From: Toxonevra muliebris
Taxonomy: Eukaryota; Arthropoda; Insecta; Diptera; Pallopteridae
DNA: 64,000 bases
Direction of reading: 5' to 3'
Assembly: GCA_963691655.1 (NCBI GenBank)
Contig: OY829328.1
Coordinates: 81,100,400-81,164,399 of the forward strand
Position numbers and translations under genes: made by a program. Below, in pieces: positions 35,726 through 48,208 of the stretch. Under the pieces are notes generated by a model that made no database searches, was not told the DNA's origin, and saw only the letters and a list, made by a program, of their open reading frames with translations. Numbering within the stretch: the stretch's first letter is position 1; each line of letters opens with the position of its first letter.

Positions 35726-37343
35726 AACATTTTAGTTTGGCAAAGATCACAGAAGTGCCGGTCAAGTTCCTGAATTCAACTTTGATTTTTTTTTTCCTAC
35801 TAAGATGCTATAATTTTGTTTTCCACTGTACACACTTGCATGCATTGTGCATGAATGTGTTTGTAAACGATTTTTTTTTATTTTATTATACAGCATGTTT
35901 TCATAGTAAATGAATTTTAAATCTTATTGTAGCTGCATACATAAACACATACATATATGCAAGAGAAGGCAAAAAAAAAAAGTAAAAGGGAAAACGAGGG
36001 ATGCAAAATGCTGTCAAAAAAAAAAAAAAAAGGAAAAATTTCATGACAAAGCTTCGGTTCGTCGGTCTTCTGCTTTCATTATTTCTTTCTACTTTTTTTT
36101 TCTCATTCCAGATTTCCGCGTATATTTCAAAAGCAATGATATTTATGAAAATGTAAAAGAATGTTGAAATACAATTGCTCTGCAATTGCAATAATTGCAG
36201 CTACTTAAGAATACGAACGAAGAATACAAGTTCATATCTCATTCATTTTTGTTGCTTGTTGCCCAATTTGTTGTATCTATGAAGAAGAAGCAACATACTC
36301 TCATTTTGCAAATGTGAATCATTCTACAATGTATTGCAATTTTTATCTTCTTTTAGTTTAGTTTCTTTTTTTAGTAACTCCTCTCATCTCATCTCATATT
36401 ATTGTGTTATTATTATACACTTTTATTATTATTATTATTGATTAAATAATAAAGAACTGACAGTATGGGTAAATGAAGAACTTCTTGCTTTTGCTTTTTT
36501 TTTCTTCTTTTTTCCTCAACTTTTTCATCTTTTAGCATTCTGGTTATGTTCTGGTTTGCTATGATGTCATCTTTATCGCAAAATATTCTTAGTTATATCT
36601 TATTTTTTGTTTAAGTTTTTTTTTTTTTTTCTCTTGCATAACCAAATTGATTATGAGTCATTTTTGTGTGGCTATAAATTTCTTCTTCTCTTTTTTAATT
36701 TATTTATACGAAAAGGAATTTTTTTTTATTATTATTATTATTATATGATCTTTATGATGAGAGAGACATGACAAGTCGGAAGTAACCTTTTGACATATCA
36801 TGCTTGTGTGTTCGTCAAAATGTTGACTTAATTTTTTTGCACATTTCATTTGATGATGTGTGTGCATATAAATTTAAGTTGTAACTTAATGTAATTTGTC
36901 CTTTTTGACATTTGACCATCGACCGAAATAAAAATATTTTAAATGCATACTTATTTCATGAGTATGAGTTTTACAGGAAATGGTTGCGAATTTTGCGTTG
37001 CAAAGCAACTGGCAGTCTACATCGCTTTTGATAGATTAAATCGAAATTCTAAAATTATCTGATCGTTTGTCCAAAGTCATCGATAGTCGATTGAGATTCG
37101 GAATAGACTTTATAGATTCCTGAAACTACAAGAATTCAGATCTGTAAAAAAGAAAATTTCAAGTGCAATACAATTTTCCCCCATAGTTAGCATTATTTTT
37201 CAAATTCTTCAAGTTTTCCTATTTTTTTTCTTATACCAAACATTGCAAATCTCTAATTTTGAAATCATTGTTAACCATAGATAAAAAACTGTATCATGTT
37301 AGAAATTTGTTTCTCTTCTGATCAAACTTACCTAAAATCTGCT
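35726..37343. other. AT-rich intergenic DNA
   Basis: A-runs, T-runs and ATT microsatellites (36424-36438, 36727-36744). No gene or RNA was recognised. Confidence 0.4.
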
Positions 37344-38303
37344 TTAAGGCGAATTCACCGAGCGACTGATGCACTCCCCTTTCATTTTTTTTATGAAGCA
37401 TACAGAAAAACGAAAAGAGAGTGCAAAACTTGGTCTTAAAAACTTCATATAAAAAAAAGAGAAGAGAGTGCAGTCCTCGGTTAAATAAATTGAGAGCGTA
37501 AAATCTTCATATAAAAAAAAAGAAAAGAGAGTGAAGTTTTCAGTCGATTAAATTGAGAGCGTAAAAACTTCATATAAAAAAAAAGAAAAAACAGTGAAGC
37601 CTTTAGTCGATTAAATTGCGAGCGTAAAATCTTCATATAAAAAAAAGAAAAGACAGTGAAGCTTTCAGTCGATTAAATTGAGAGCGTAAAATCTTCATAT
37701 AAAAAAAAGAAAAGAGAGTGAAGCTTTCAGTCGATTAAATTGAGAGCGTAAAAACTTCATATAAAAAAAAGAAAAGAGAGTGAAGTTTTCAGTCGATTAA
37801 ATTGAGAGCGTAAAATCTTCATATAAAAAAAAGAAAAGAGAGTGAAGCTTTCAGTCGATTAAATTGAGAGCGTAAAAACTTCATATAAAAAGAAGAAAAG
37901 AGAGTGAAGTTTTCAGTCGATTAAATTGAGAGCGTAAAATCTTCATATAAAAAAAAGAAAAGAGAGTGAAGCTTTCAGTCGATTAAATTGAGAGCGTAAA
38001 ACTTCATATAAAAAAAAACCAAAAACAAACTGCCAAGGAGAATTTATATAAGATAGGGTTCCTAGCAACTCATTCGTCTTCTTCTATTTTATGGCGCCAT
38101 TTTTTCATGGTGAGGTTGTCTGTTTACGTTTGATTATTTGTTTATATTTTTTTCGCCCGCCGTAATGGTCCCAACAACAAAGATGTGCAAACATTTCTCT
38201 GCCATTATGGCCGCAACAATAAAGCCCCGTTGCAGTCGCCGTGGTAAATTTGCTGTTCTATATAAATTCACCTCGGAAACTACGTTCGGTGAATATGCCT
38301 TTA
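37344..38303. mobile_element. possible inverted-end element carrying a 62-bp satellite
   Basis: TTAAGGCGAATTCACCGA at 37344-37361 is mirrored by TCGGTGAATATGCCTTTA at 38286-38303 (TAAAGGCATATTCACCGA on the other strand). The enclosed DNA is mostly the 62-bp array, then a unique stretch with a short open frame starting 38138. No flanking duplication was found, so the element call is tentative. Confidence 0.45.
37404..38020. repeat. 62-63 bp tandem satellite, about ten copies
   Basis: The marker GAGCGTAAAA recurs at 37494, 37557, 37620, 37682, 37744, 37806, 37868, 37930 and 37992, giving two periods of 63 and then a steady 62. Each unit has AAAAGAGAGTGAAG, TTTTCAGTCGATTAAATTGA and TCTTCATATA plus an A-run. 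Two sub-variants (GAAGCTTTC and GAAGTTTTC) alternate along part of the array. Non-coding. Confidence 0.92.
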
Positions 38304-38307
38304 TGAC

Positions 38308-38418
38308 TGGTTTTCACTATGTCAAATTCAATCAAATTTGCCAGCATGTTGGCAAATTTCATATGGGAAATTCTCTCTTTTTCTCTCTTTGACGGCAAAT
38401 ATGACATAATGAAAACCA
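38308..38418. repeat. nested hairpin: 17-bp arms around a 10-bp-stem palindrome
   Basis: TGGTTTTCACTATGTCA at 38308-38324 pairs with TGACATAATGAAAACCA at 38402-38418 with one mismatch. Inside, AAATTTGCCA (38334) pairs with TGGCAAATTT (ending 38359) across a six-base loop. It may be the end of the neighbouring 62-bp-satellite element or a separate tiny mobile element. Confidence 0.75.
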
Positions 38419-38694
38419 AGCATAAGTGCATGAAAATCTCAGAAAAACCTACTCACAATAATGTGCCGACTCTTATGCTGGATTTACACGATCGTTGGTT
38501 TATTTACTCGTTGTTCATTACAAGTATGTCGGAACAAAGAGGCGAAAAATCAATCTTACTTTGATTTCTGATACTCAGGGTCGTAATCTGCCACAGGGCA
38601 GCTGTAGGGTCCGGGTCCACATGAAATTCTGCGAATTTTAGAATTTCCCTATAGATGTATGCTTATTTCACCTTTGGACTTTTATCGTTGACAC

Positions 38695-39826
38695 AACCAC
38701 AATTGAATGATGAAAATTTCCGAGCTCTTCTGCGATTTCGTGTCGATTCCGGGGATGTGAATATCAGAGACATATTTTCTATAATTCCAAAAATTCCACG
38801 TACATGAGTCCAGATATTTAGAATGAAATCAACAATTACGTATCTTCTGACATTATCATCAGAAAAATTATCAAGAAAGTAATAAAGCACCGTGCTTCAT
38901 CTTGCTCGGGGATGAAACCATAGTCCATGGATATATCAGGCACTGAACAAATGTCATTATCTCAGACATGTCGACTTCTACGAAGACTTGCGCAAATTGA
39001 TTATTTGCGAAGATTTTAAAGGATTCGTAACGATTTGCAACTAGACTTCTGAGAAAATAACTGAAGCTCTCCGGAAACGTTGTGGAGAGTTGAGTAAAAA
39101 AAATACACTGGAGTTGAAATGAAAAACTGCAGTCTTGATAGTTTGATTAATCACGTAACATGTCTGGTCGTGTCACTGGCCTCTAGTCGAAAATAAAGAA
39201 TCTGTATCCATAGATGATGTACATTGATTGATATAGCCATCGTTTAAACCTCGAATTTTCAAATGCCATGCCAGCCTCAACTATTCGAAAACGTCTTGGG
39301 ATTGTGAGCTTATTCAGAAATTTCATCCAAAAACATAGCCCGGAGAGCAAGAAGAAGAGGCTCATACGTTTTTGTGAAATAAGATTCTTTGAACGATAAT
39401 GGCGTTTGTCGGACTATTCAAGAAATTTCTCGGAAATTTTGGATCATTACAAAAACACCGGTCTTTAATGAACAAATTTCAGAATACGATGTGAGAGGCG
39501 AGTATAAATTGTGGTGTGAAAATTTATTAGGAGTCAAGAAAGATGTCGGGGTTATGAAAATTTTTGATTTTTATGACACGAACAGATTTCCAACAATCAA
39601 TTATCTTTTTAACAGTTTTGGTGGTGACTCTTTTGGTTAAGTGTGGGAAGCAGATCATTTTCGACACTGAAGAAAATCAAACGAAAAACTCAGTGCACTC
39701 GTCGTATTGTCGATCCATGGGGTTTAAGGTGTTAAGCCGAACGAGGTTCTCGAGATTATGGCAGCAAAGGAATTTCGAAAATTCAAAATTTAGAATTTTT
39801 CACATAGATCAACGTCATTTCATGTG
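38695..39826 (+). pseudogene. hAT transposase relic (ZMYM1/DUF4371-like with hAT dimerisation tail)
   Basis: Reading across frames on the + strand gives NFRALLRFRVDSGDVNIRD (~38720), then SPDI followed by NEINNYVSSDIIIRKIIKKV (~38815), then a GDET-like site (~38915). At the 3' end come FYDTNRFPTINYLFTVLVV (~39565), remnants of the ERSFSTLK-type block (~39650), LVVLSIHG (~39695) and NEVLEIMAAKEFRKFKI (~39740). These match, in order, the conserved parts of hAT transposases whose host relatives include ZMYM1: the RFR.DSGD/QNEI.. segment and the C-terminal dimerisation region. Many stops and shifts make it dead. A CAGGGCAGCTG sequence at 38594 could be the left end, but I found no matching right end. 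Confidence 0.68.
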
Positions 39827-40209
39827 AATGACTACAAAATAAGTTGATTTTAACTGTAATTATTCTAACTTTAATAACAGTAGTATTCCCCTCTTCCCCC
39901 TTCCTTTTAAATATGTAGAATTGTAAATAGATATGCAAAAATACCAGTTCTCTAGCCGAAGTTGACCTCTTTCTCTTCTTTCTATTTCAGCCATTATTGA
40001 AAACATCTAGAGAGATGGAACACTTTACCGTTGGTAGACCAACAAGGAAAACTGACTATAAATCGAAGCAGATTCAAAGTTTATAAGGTAGGTACTCGTA
40101 TCTGAAGACCTCCTCGTCGGTATTTAAAAATTCGTTCTTATTAAATATATTCCAAATTTTGTTAAGATATCTACAAGTTTTCAAATATAGTTCTCTGAAA
40201 GATAGTATT
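39827..40209. other. intergenic, nothing recognised
   Basis: No supported feature between the hAT relic and the next hAT-like element. Confidence 0.4.
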
Positions 40210-40217
40210 ATTTTAGG

Positions 40218-40743
40218 CAGGCCCGACGAGAGGCGGTGGGTCGGGGGGGATTCCCACCGGGCCCGGATTTCAATCCAAATCCAAAAATTCAGAAAAACTT
40301 TAACAAGCGTATGAAAATTAAATCACAAACCATGAAAATTATTCATCGGGTCAATCATATATCTATCGTGAAGACATTTTGCAGACGGACCCGGGCCCTA
40401 ATTCGAAACATTTTTGTTATGAAGACTAGGAAAAAAAACTTTATACAACGGATTTGCTCATGCCAGATTTGTTTGAAAAGCTCCAGAATATCGGACTGAA
40501 TTCAAGAGGTTTCATAAATATATCTGGCGATCAGCATGAGTCGTTGATAAAAATTAAAATAATAATTAAAATAAAAAAAAAAATTTTAATATACGACATT
40601 TTTAAAACGGACTAAACAGTATAAAATAATTTCTTCTTGCCCCATACAGATTGTCTTGAAAATATGTAATTGTGAATTTTAGTAGGTCTGAAGTAGGTCA
40701 GAGGTTATCACCACCGGGCCCAAATTTTCTCTCGACGGCCCTG
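40218..40743. mobile_element. non-autonomous hAT-like element, 526 bp
   Basis: The left end is CAGGCCCGACGAGAGG and the right end on the other strand is CAGGGCCGTCGAGAGA. The eight-base flanks ATTTTAGG (40210-40217) and ATTGTAGG (40744-40751) match at seven of eight. It has no transposase. Its ends differ from those of the element at 5412-6412. Confidence 0.78.
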
Positions 40744-40751
40744 ATTGTAGG

Positions 40752-42187
40752 TTTTATTATTAGGAAATTAGTCACAACAGACTACCCCATATTGGGTTCT
40801 TTTTTCTCCCGCTAACTACCATTAGTCACACTTAACATAATTGTGAGGTAAGGTACTTATTAAGACGAGTACTATGAAAAACTCATACAGCTTGTGACTA
40901 ATACTTATTGATGATATATTCATAAGTAGTTAGGTACTATTATTGATATGATTCATTTGGACCATATAGAATTGATTATTTCATAATTAATTGTAATTCT
41001 GTATTTATAAACAGGATTCCCCGGACTTGATTAAAAAACAACGTAAGAATATATTTAGTGCATATTTGAATCACGCGAAGTAGCTTCTCATAAAAAATCT
41101 TTTTATCAGTAAATTTTACAATTTACTATACTGTAAAATTCGACGTCTTATTTATATTTAAAACGCATTTCATAAAGTGATAATGATTGAAAAATGAAAA
41201 AAAAAAAAAAAAATAAAATTGATTAAAAAAGAAATTCCAATAAAGTTTCTTTTCTTTTTTCTTCCAACGGTGATTAACCCATTTATAACCTTATTATTAA
41301 AACTTTTGATAATTTATGTAACTATTTTCTATGATTTTTATTTGTACTCAATAATTCGATTTAAAAGCAATTTCCTGATTATAGTTTATAGCCAAACCTA
41401 CCGCAATTTTTATTTGAAAAAGACCAACGCCCAGTTAAAAGAAAAATTAAACTAAAAATCAAAAAATCCTTCACCCACACAGATATAAATCGCGTGCGTA
41501 ATAATGACATTTACTTTTACATACATACATACATATGAATATTTCAAACAAAAATCTAATAAAATTTATTACATTTTTGGCTCCGAAAAGGAGCCAACAA
41601 TATCCACAACCAACAACAACAATCGTAAATGTAATATAGCATCATAAAATGAATATTAAAATGTTGGGAGTAAAGTAAAGTAGAAACTTTTGACTAATAA
41701 AAGAACGCAAAAGAAGAAAAAATAATATGTCGTAATAGAAATACTTCGAAGGGAATCCACGGTATTTGCTAGTGATACATAAATTCATTTAGTCGGGTAT
41801 ATTTTTCGTATGAACATACGAATGTATGTATATTTAACTACATCAGAGTTGTTGAGCTGAAAATTCCTTTAGACAATTGACGTAAGTTATTACTCCAATT
41901 AAAATAAAGTAGCAAGAAATAAGATAGTTACTATGTAAGCTAAAGTTCTGAATTTTAATTGATTATGACTTTAAGAATAAACGTGAAGCTGAGGTTGAGG
42001 ATTTATCGGTATCTTAATATAACTAAAAAAAAAAGTTTGGAATGGTTTTGTTACTAAGAAAAATCCGAAAAATCCCCGAGACTTTCTCGGCCTCTTGATG
42101 AAGTATAGGGAGTCACATTATGTGGTAAACTATTTCGATAATTAATTATAAAATACATTATACATTTCAAGGCACTCTACCTATGAG
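40752..42187. other. AT-rich intergenic DNA
   Basis: A-runs near 41198-41217 and an ACAT microsatellite at 41520-41534. Nothing else was recognised. Confidence 0.4.
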
Positions 42188-42522
42188 AGACTGAGAAGAA
42201 AAGTGGTATAACTTATACGTGCAGAAAAAAGTGGAATAATGTTTTTAAGAGCAAAAACGAAACGAAATAATTTTCAGAGCAAAAATGAAACGAAATAACG
42301 TTCAGAGCAAAAGTGAAACGAAATATGTTCACAGCAAAAACGGAATAAGCCACTATGCTGTTCTTGCTCTGAAAGAATAGTTATACCATTTTTGCTCTTA
42401 CTTTTAAGTCGTATCATTTTCCTTCTTAAACGTATTACTTATACCGTTCTTGCACAGAGATACTAAATTATTTCACTTTTGCTTTTATATAAATTTTATC
42501 CCACTTTTCCTCTCATCTTGTC
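42188..42522. mobile_element. 27-bp-repeat element, copy 3 (short array)
   Basis: Same family as 19943-20411, with the clearest ends: GAAGAAAAGTGGTATAAC on the left and GAGAGGAAAAGTGGGATAAA on the right strand. The array is only about three units long (42249-42330), against eight or nine in the other copies. Unit number therefore varies between copies while the flanks are kept. Confidence 0.78.
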
Positions 42523-42600
42523 ATATAAGTATCTGGTAAAAGTTAATAAAAAAAATTCTCAAAGCAATAAAGATCTGAAAAAAAATGTAAATTCCTTCGC

Positions 42601-43757
42601 TAAGTGTGCAAATAACTTGAAAATTGGGCGTATAACTTGAAAATGAGGGATTTACAATTGATGGCGTAACTTGCACTGAATCTTATCTGGCAATACTGTA
42701 ACTACTTTCGTGTTTTAGCTACTCATTTAGCTTTTGTTTCAAAGTTTGAACAATATAAACTTTTTGCGCTACAAATTTGTCAGCATACGTGCCAAATAAA
42801 CAGCATTTGCGGGACTCGAGAAAGGTGCTGCCGAAAGTCATCGATTGCTGTCGGAAGTTTACTATGAATATACTCCATCGATTAAAACATGTGAATTTTG
42901 GTTTCGACACTTTAAAAGTGGAGATTTTGACACGGAAGACAAGGAACGCCCTGGCCAAGTGAAAAAGTTCGAAAATGAAGAATGCGAGATGTTATTCGAT
43001 GAATACTCAAGCCAAACGCCTGAAATCATTGGGGTTCATTCAAAAGCCGAGAGACGTGGAAAAGCGATTTTATATGTCTGAGATGCTGCTTCAGCGCTAT
43101 AAAAATAAGTCGTTTTTGCATAGAATTACCACAGGCGACGAAAAATGGATGTATTATGCCAACCCGAAGCACAAGAAGTCATATGTGAACCCCGGCCAAC
43201 CAGAAACATCAAAGCCGAAGCAGAATATTCATTGCGCGAAGGTAACGCTCAGCATTTGGTGGGATCGGAAGGGTGTCATCTATTACGAGCTGCTAAAACC
43301 TGGTGAAGCAATTACAGGAGAGCTCTATCGTAGACAATTGACTCGTTTGAAGAGAGCAGTGACCGAAAAAATGACCAGAATATACGACCAGACACGAGAT
43401 GACAACGCCTGGCCTCATGTTACTAGACCGGTTAAAAATTATTTAGAAAATAGTGTATGGAAAGTTTTGCCTCACCCGCCGTACTCACCAGACCTTGCCC
43501 CGTCTGACCATCATTTATTTCGATCGATGCAGAATGCCCTTACTGGAATACGCTTTAATTGGATTAATTTCTTCGTAGGCTCTAAAGATGTACGGTTTTT
43601 TTTAGGCAAGGAATCCATAAATTGCCTGAAAAAATTCCAAAATAGCAAAGCTTCCGATGGACACTATTTTGACTAATTTATTCATTCAATTTCTTATTGA
43701 AATAAAGCTATATTTCAAATTTTTTTGTTAAACACTCAATAATTTGTGCAACTTGAA
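42601..43757 (+). mobile_element. second mariner element, degenerate
   Basis: The possible ends are TAAGTGTGCAAATAACTTGA at 42601 and, on the other strand, TCAAGTTGCACAAATTATTG ending near 43757. They match only partly. The transposase inside differs from that at 7070-8344, so this is a separate family or subfamily. Confidence 0.65.
42777..43675 (+). pseudogene. mariner transposase (DD34D), deleted and frameshifted
   Basis: Blocks read in order are VPNKQHLRDS (~42790), EFWFRHFKSGDFDTEDKERP (~42895) and, after a deletion that removes most of the second helix-turn-helix, AKRLKSLGFIQKPRDVEKRF (~43010). From there one frame stays open to 43676, with TGDEKWMYY, IWWDRKGVIYYELLKPGE and a DDNAWPHV to LAPSDHHLF segment. 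There are 34 residues between the last two aspartates, so the spacing is intact. The stretch before DDNAWP is short, and the normal Arg of DNARP is Trp. The WVPYEL linker is gone. Inactive. Confidence 0.88.
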
Positions 43758-46057
43758 TGTATACAAAAAGCTCAACCTAGACCTTCAAGAGGCTGTTGTG
43801 CCATAATAGCAGTGGAAATAGTAGGTGGTGAATGCTTTGCATAGACCGTCAAGGTCCAAAGTATTACCACTACTCTCTTGAGTCAATAACAAATCGGAGC
43901 TATTTTTGTGTTAAAATTTCGATAGCTATTGCAAAGTTTTCTAAGTCTGAAAATTCGATCGTTCAAAACAAGAATACACTTTAAAAATGATGCCCAACGT
44001 CTACGTCAATCAGTAAAAAATAAATTCATTTTTAGAATGAGAACTAATTCCGTGGTCCACTATTTCAGGTTTCCAATTATGGAAACGAGCGAAGGTAAGA
44101 AGTAAGAAAGTTCGACTTCAAAGCATACACACTCTGTCACGTCAGCTCATCTAACCTCTCATTTCAATTATACCAAAACTAGGACCTGGGACCTAACAGA
44201 ACTGAAGTTTGTTGTTGGCACTGAAGTTTTAGAGGGAGTTATAACATTTTAGAACTTAGATTAGATTAGAACTTAGTTAGACTATAAAATTTTATATTTT
44301 GGCCTTATACTATGTTCCCATGGAGCTGAAATTTTGTAGTTTCGTTTCATTGTTAAATTCCTGTGGCTCCTCTTCCCACGCACTCCACAAATTACTTTTT
44401 TTTTGTATTTTCATTTCTCTATATCATTTAAGTTCTAAGCAAAACAAAATCTAAAAGTAAGAATAGAAATGTCAGAGCGAATTTATTTCAATGCTTATTT
44501 CAGTGAGCACATTCAGGGTTGTATTCGATTTTTTGCTGAGTTTCAACGCATTTTCATTGACACCACTTCATTTCCATGGGTTCGTTTGACATATTTTGAT
44601 ATGCCGAAATTGAGTATTTCAACGCAGTTTCAGCTGAAATCAGGGGAATAAGTAGTTTCAGTTTCAGACAGTTTCAGTGTGAGCCAGAATCGAAGCTACG
44701 ATACATCACCGGTAACGCTTAGCACCAAAGCTTTTAGTATATTACAAAATATCTATAAATATCATAATTAAATAATTAAGTCATTCAAATCTCATCAGTT
44801 GGTAGAGGTTAACTGCGTCGATAAGCCTATAATAACTAAGTGAATACACAAATAATGAAATTATAATAAAAAAAGACTAATATACATGCATATATCAAGT
44901 TCTTTCATCAAAGGACCTACTTTACACACATACATACATAGTAAGGAGATAATAAATATATTTTGTATAATACACAAAAAAAAAAAAAAAAAACAAACTT
45001 CTTTTATGACTTAATGAAGGTCAAAGGAAGTCAAAATTTCGTAGACAACCTAAGCGTAAACAGTTTAGCCATTATTAAAAATATTTCCACTTCTTTATGC
45101 CTCACATGTCGTCTGGCTCCTTAAATACTCAATGTCATTATAATGGCGCCAGTGAAAGGCGCTTTACACACGCACATATACACAAACACATGTGCAAACG
45201 TACACAATAAGGACATTTGTATAAAGTAACAAAAACAAAAATAATAGAAACGTCATACAACCACTTAAAAAAGCTTCACATACACAACATTTATATGTGT
45301 CTGTATGTATGTATGTGTGTAAAGTACCAGTATTGCCAACTTAACAGTTAAATAACATGCGATCAAACTTTTCAAACTTATTATTGTTGTTGCCGTTCAT
45401 ATTGTTTTTCTTTCTGTCATACAAAAATACTCTATAAAAATAAGGAAATAAAAATGTTAAAATATCTAAATATTCCACAATGTAGCAGCAAAAGCAGCAA
45501 GGCCAAAGGCAAATGTCAAATGCGTGCAAAAAAAAAAAAAAAAATCAAAAGGAAGAAATATGAAAAAAGGAAGAAACTTCAACATACGAAAATAAAAACA
45601 AAGAAAAGAAGTCTTTGATTGCTTTTTGGAAGTTTACATAGCGATTTAATACCGTTGCTGTTGTTGTTCTTGCTATTTTTATGCTGGGTGTTTTTTTTTT
45701 TGGTGCGTTTTGTTATTAAAGTTGGCAAGCATGAGTCATCAATACATAAAATGAAAAAATACAACAACATTATAGCAACATGGAAAAGGTAACAAACTCA
45801 AGAGAGACTTAAAGAGAATAACGGAGTTATTGAGAGAATGTGATTGCTTTTGGTTTTGCTTCATTTTTTTTGTACGATAGAGTGAGATCAAAAACAAGAG
45901 AGAGCAAGGCAAAGAGCAAAACCCAGTAGGTGCAGTAATGAGCACACACAAATTAGAAAGTTTTTTTACATTTCAATAAATATTTCGGTAATTTTGGATT
46001 AAATGAGGAGGACGTCTGAATCTTGCGTCAATATATTTACCAAAATGTACCAAAAAT
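43758..46057. other. AT-rich intergenic DNA
   Basis: A-runs near 44976-44994 and 45527-45544, short GTAT and CACA tracts near 45170-45310. No gene is supported. A frame at 44469-44651 has no recognisable domain. Confidence 0.4.
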
Positions 46058-46061
46058 TTAA

Positions 46062-46793
46062 GAGGTTATATACGTTTTGGTACGGGAAACTTAGGGCATA
46101 TTTTTTTGATTTTTTTTTTGGACTATTTGAAATAATTTATTTGAAACTAGCATAACAGGTATACATAGTACATATTCTTACGCAAAAAAAGTGTGGTCGG
46201 ATATGAAAAAATATTGAAAATTGTAGAAGTTGTAGCTCTTGTCCTGACCACCACGTGCCCACGTTTGAATGCCAACAACTCAACTGTAACCAAAAAGACA
46301 AAAAATGTATAGATGTGTACTACAGCGCCGAGTACTTGAACGAAACATTTTGAAAAAAAAAACCTTTCTCTTATACGGAAACCATAATGCAAAAAAACAA
46401 GAGTAGAATTTTTTGAGTCTCAAAAATGTATTTAAAAAAAATTATTAGTTAAGACAAATACTACACATGAAAAAATGATCGTTCAAGTACTCCATATTGT
46501 AACTAGGAAAACAATTTGAGAAAAAAATTAGATGAATTGGTCAAGTACTTTTTGAGATATCGCGGTCACCGCAAAGGCATTTTTCAAAAAACATCATTCG
46601 GAGAAAATCACGTTTAAAGTTTTGAGTGCACTTTATTCATGAACAGTAGCGCGCTACAAATCTAGTTGCTACTTACGATCTACTGCTCGGATTGACTTGA
46701 AATTTTGAACATAAACTCTTGAAAGTATATTTGTTCGAAATAAGTCATAAAATTTTTTTCGATTTTTTGCCTCATTAAAACGTATATAACCCC
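46062..46793. mobile_element. TTAA-flanked MITE, 732 bp
   Basis: TTAA lies at 46058-46061 and 46794-46797. The ends inside are GAGGTTATATACGTTTT and, on the other strand, GGGGTTATATACGTTTT, one difference in 17. TTAA duplication is typical of piggyBac-type insertion, though the end sequence is not the usual CCCTTT type. No transposase was seen. Confidence 0.72.
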
Positions 46794-46797
46794 TTAA

Positions 46798-48035
46798 GTT
46801 AATATTAGTGAACCAGAAACATAATGAGAACATTGCATTGAGGCAGAATAACTTTGAGAGTAAAAGCGAACGAGAGTAACAATGAAACCATATATATGCG
46901 ACATCATAGAGTGTGAGTTTTAATATGACGACCCGCATGAGCAGATACTAAATTACCTACCTAGGTAATAGAATTTATCACCCTTCTCTATTTATTTTTG
47001 CCTCAAAAAAATATGATTAGTTATGTGGACTGTGTGAATAATTTCAGTTTCGTTGTAGCTGAACTTCAGTTCGACTAGTTTTGTATTCTTTTGAAGTAAT
47101 TTGCTCAAATCGTTCACTTTGCTGCTAGTTCTTGAGAGAAACCAGAGATCATCAGCATCAAGGTCGTATTTAAGACCCTCCCCCTCTGCCCCTCTCCCCC
47201 GAACTTGTGGAAACTTTCTTCTAATTTTTTATATTAATTGCCAATGAATGGAAAAAAAAAGTCAAAATAAAATCCATTGAACGATTTTGGAATATTTTTT
47301 ACTTCCATCGGTTTCTTTTTAAAGAGTCAAACATAGAAAAGTAAATTTGAAATCTTAGTTACACTAGGCGACCAAATTCGATTTATTTTTTTGACATGAG
47401 GCTTAAGTTCGGATTCAAAAAGAGAGCAATCATAACTTTTCTAGGTCAGTAACTGTTTTTTATTTAATGTTTTGTCCTCAAACAGTTTGAAAAGTTTAAA
47501 ACTTAATAAAAAGAAAAAAATTATCGGATCCTTGTAAAATTAGACTTATTTGAAAGGTAATAAGAAGCAATATTTTATTATGTAAATAGTATATTTCTAG
47601 TTTTTCTGCGATCAGATGGCTCTTTCAACCTAAACTCGTCCGCCATTATTGATCCGCCATTTTGATTTTTTTAAATCTAGCCGCAGTTTTATAACCAGCG
47701 GGCCTTAAAACACTTCGGACCACTGTATTTTTCATTATGTCCGGCCGTGGGTGTCAGTAAGATAAAATCCGTTCTTTGTACATTTTTTTTGCTGCACCCC
47801 TAGACATAAACACATTTCCTGCTTAAAAGGCGCATGCCCTCAATACTTGAATCGCCTATTTTCTCTTCCCTCTCCCCTCCCTTTGGCTTTGATAATTTTT
47901 GAACCGGTTTGGAATTAGTCTAGTTACTACTAGAACCACTCATTTAAATAAGTACAAACATTATGAGCTAATACTTTGTCTCTAAGTCTGTAGAAAATCA
48001 ATAAATACTTAATGGCATCAGTGCAACTACAATAT
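46798..48035. other. intergenic, nothing recognised
   Basis: No gene or repeat ends were identified. A C-rich tract is at 47177-47205. Confidence 0.4.
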
Positions 48036-48037
48036 TA

Positions 48038-48206
48038 CAGGGTGAGTTTTAAAAACCATTTCGGAATGAATGGTTCTGATAATAAAGCGGTTTTAATCCG
48101 CAATTCTTTTAAGGTTTTAAGCCAAAGTCGTATTTCAAATACTCACATGAACAACAATGACTTTAAAGAAAACAACCACAACTCTTGATGTTATTTTGGC
48201 ACCCTG
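48038..48206. mobile_element. possible short Tc1/mariner-type MITE
   Basis: CAGGGTG at 48038 and CACCCTG ending at 48206 are inverted, each with an outside TA (48036-48037, 48207-48208). The seven bases are the same as the start of the DD37D element at 13267. Beyond seven bases the ends do not match, so chance is possible. Confidence 0.4.
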
Positions 48207-48208
48207 TA

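Noticed and set aside
38138..38392. 84-codon frame next to the 62-bp satellite
   Set aside because: It runs through the inverted end and hairpin sequences and has no known domain, so it is probably part of a non-coding element.
43780..43900. Possible 3' UTR of another retrotransposon (TTCAAGAGGCTGTTGTGCC)
   Set aside because: The likeness to the CCTAA-family 3' UTR is limited to a few bases and there is no tail.
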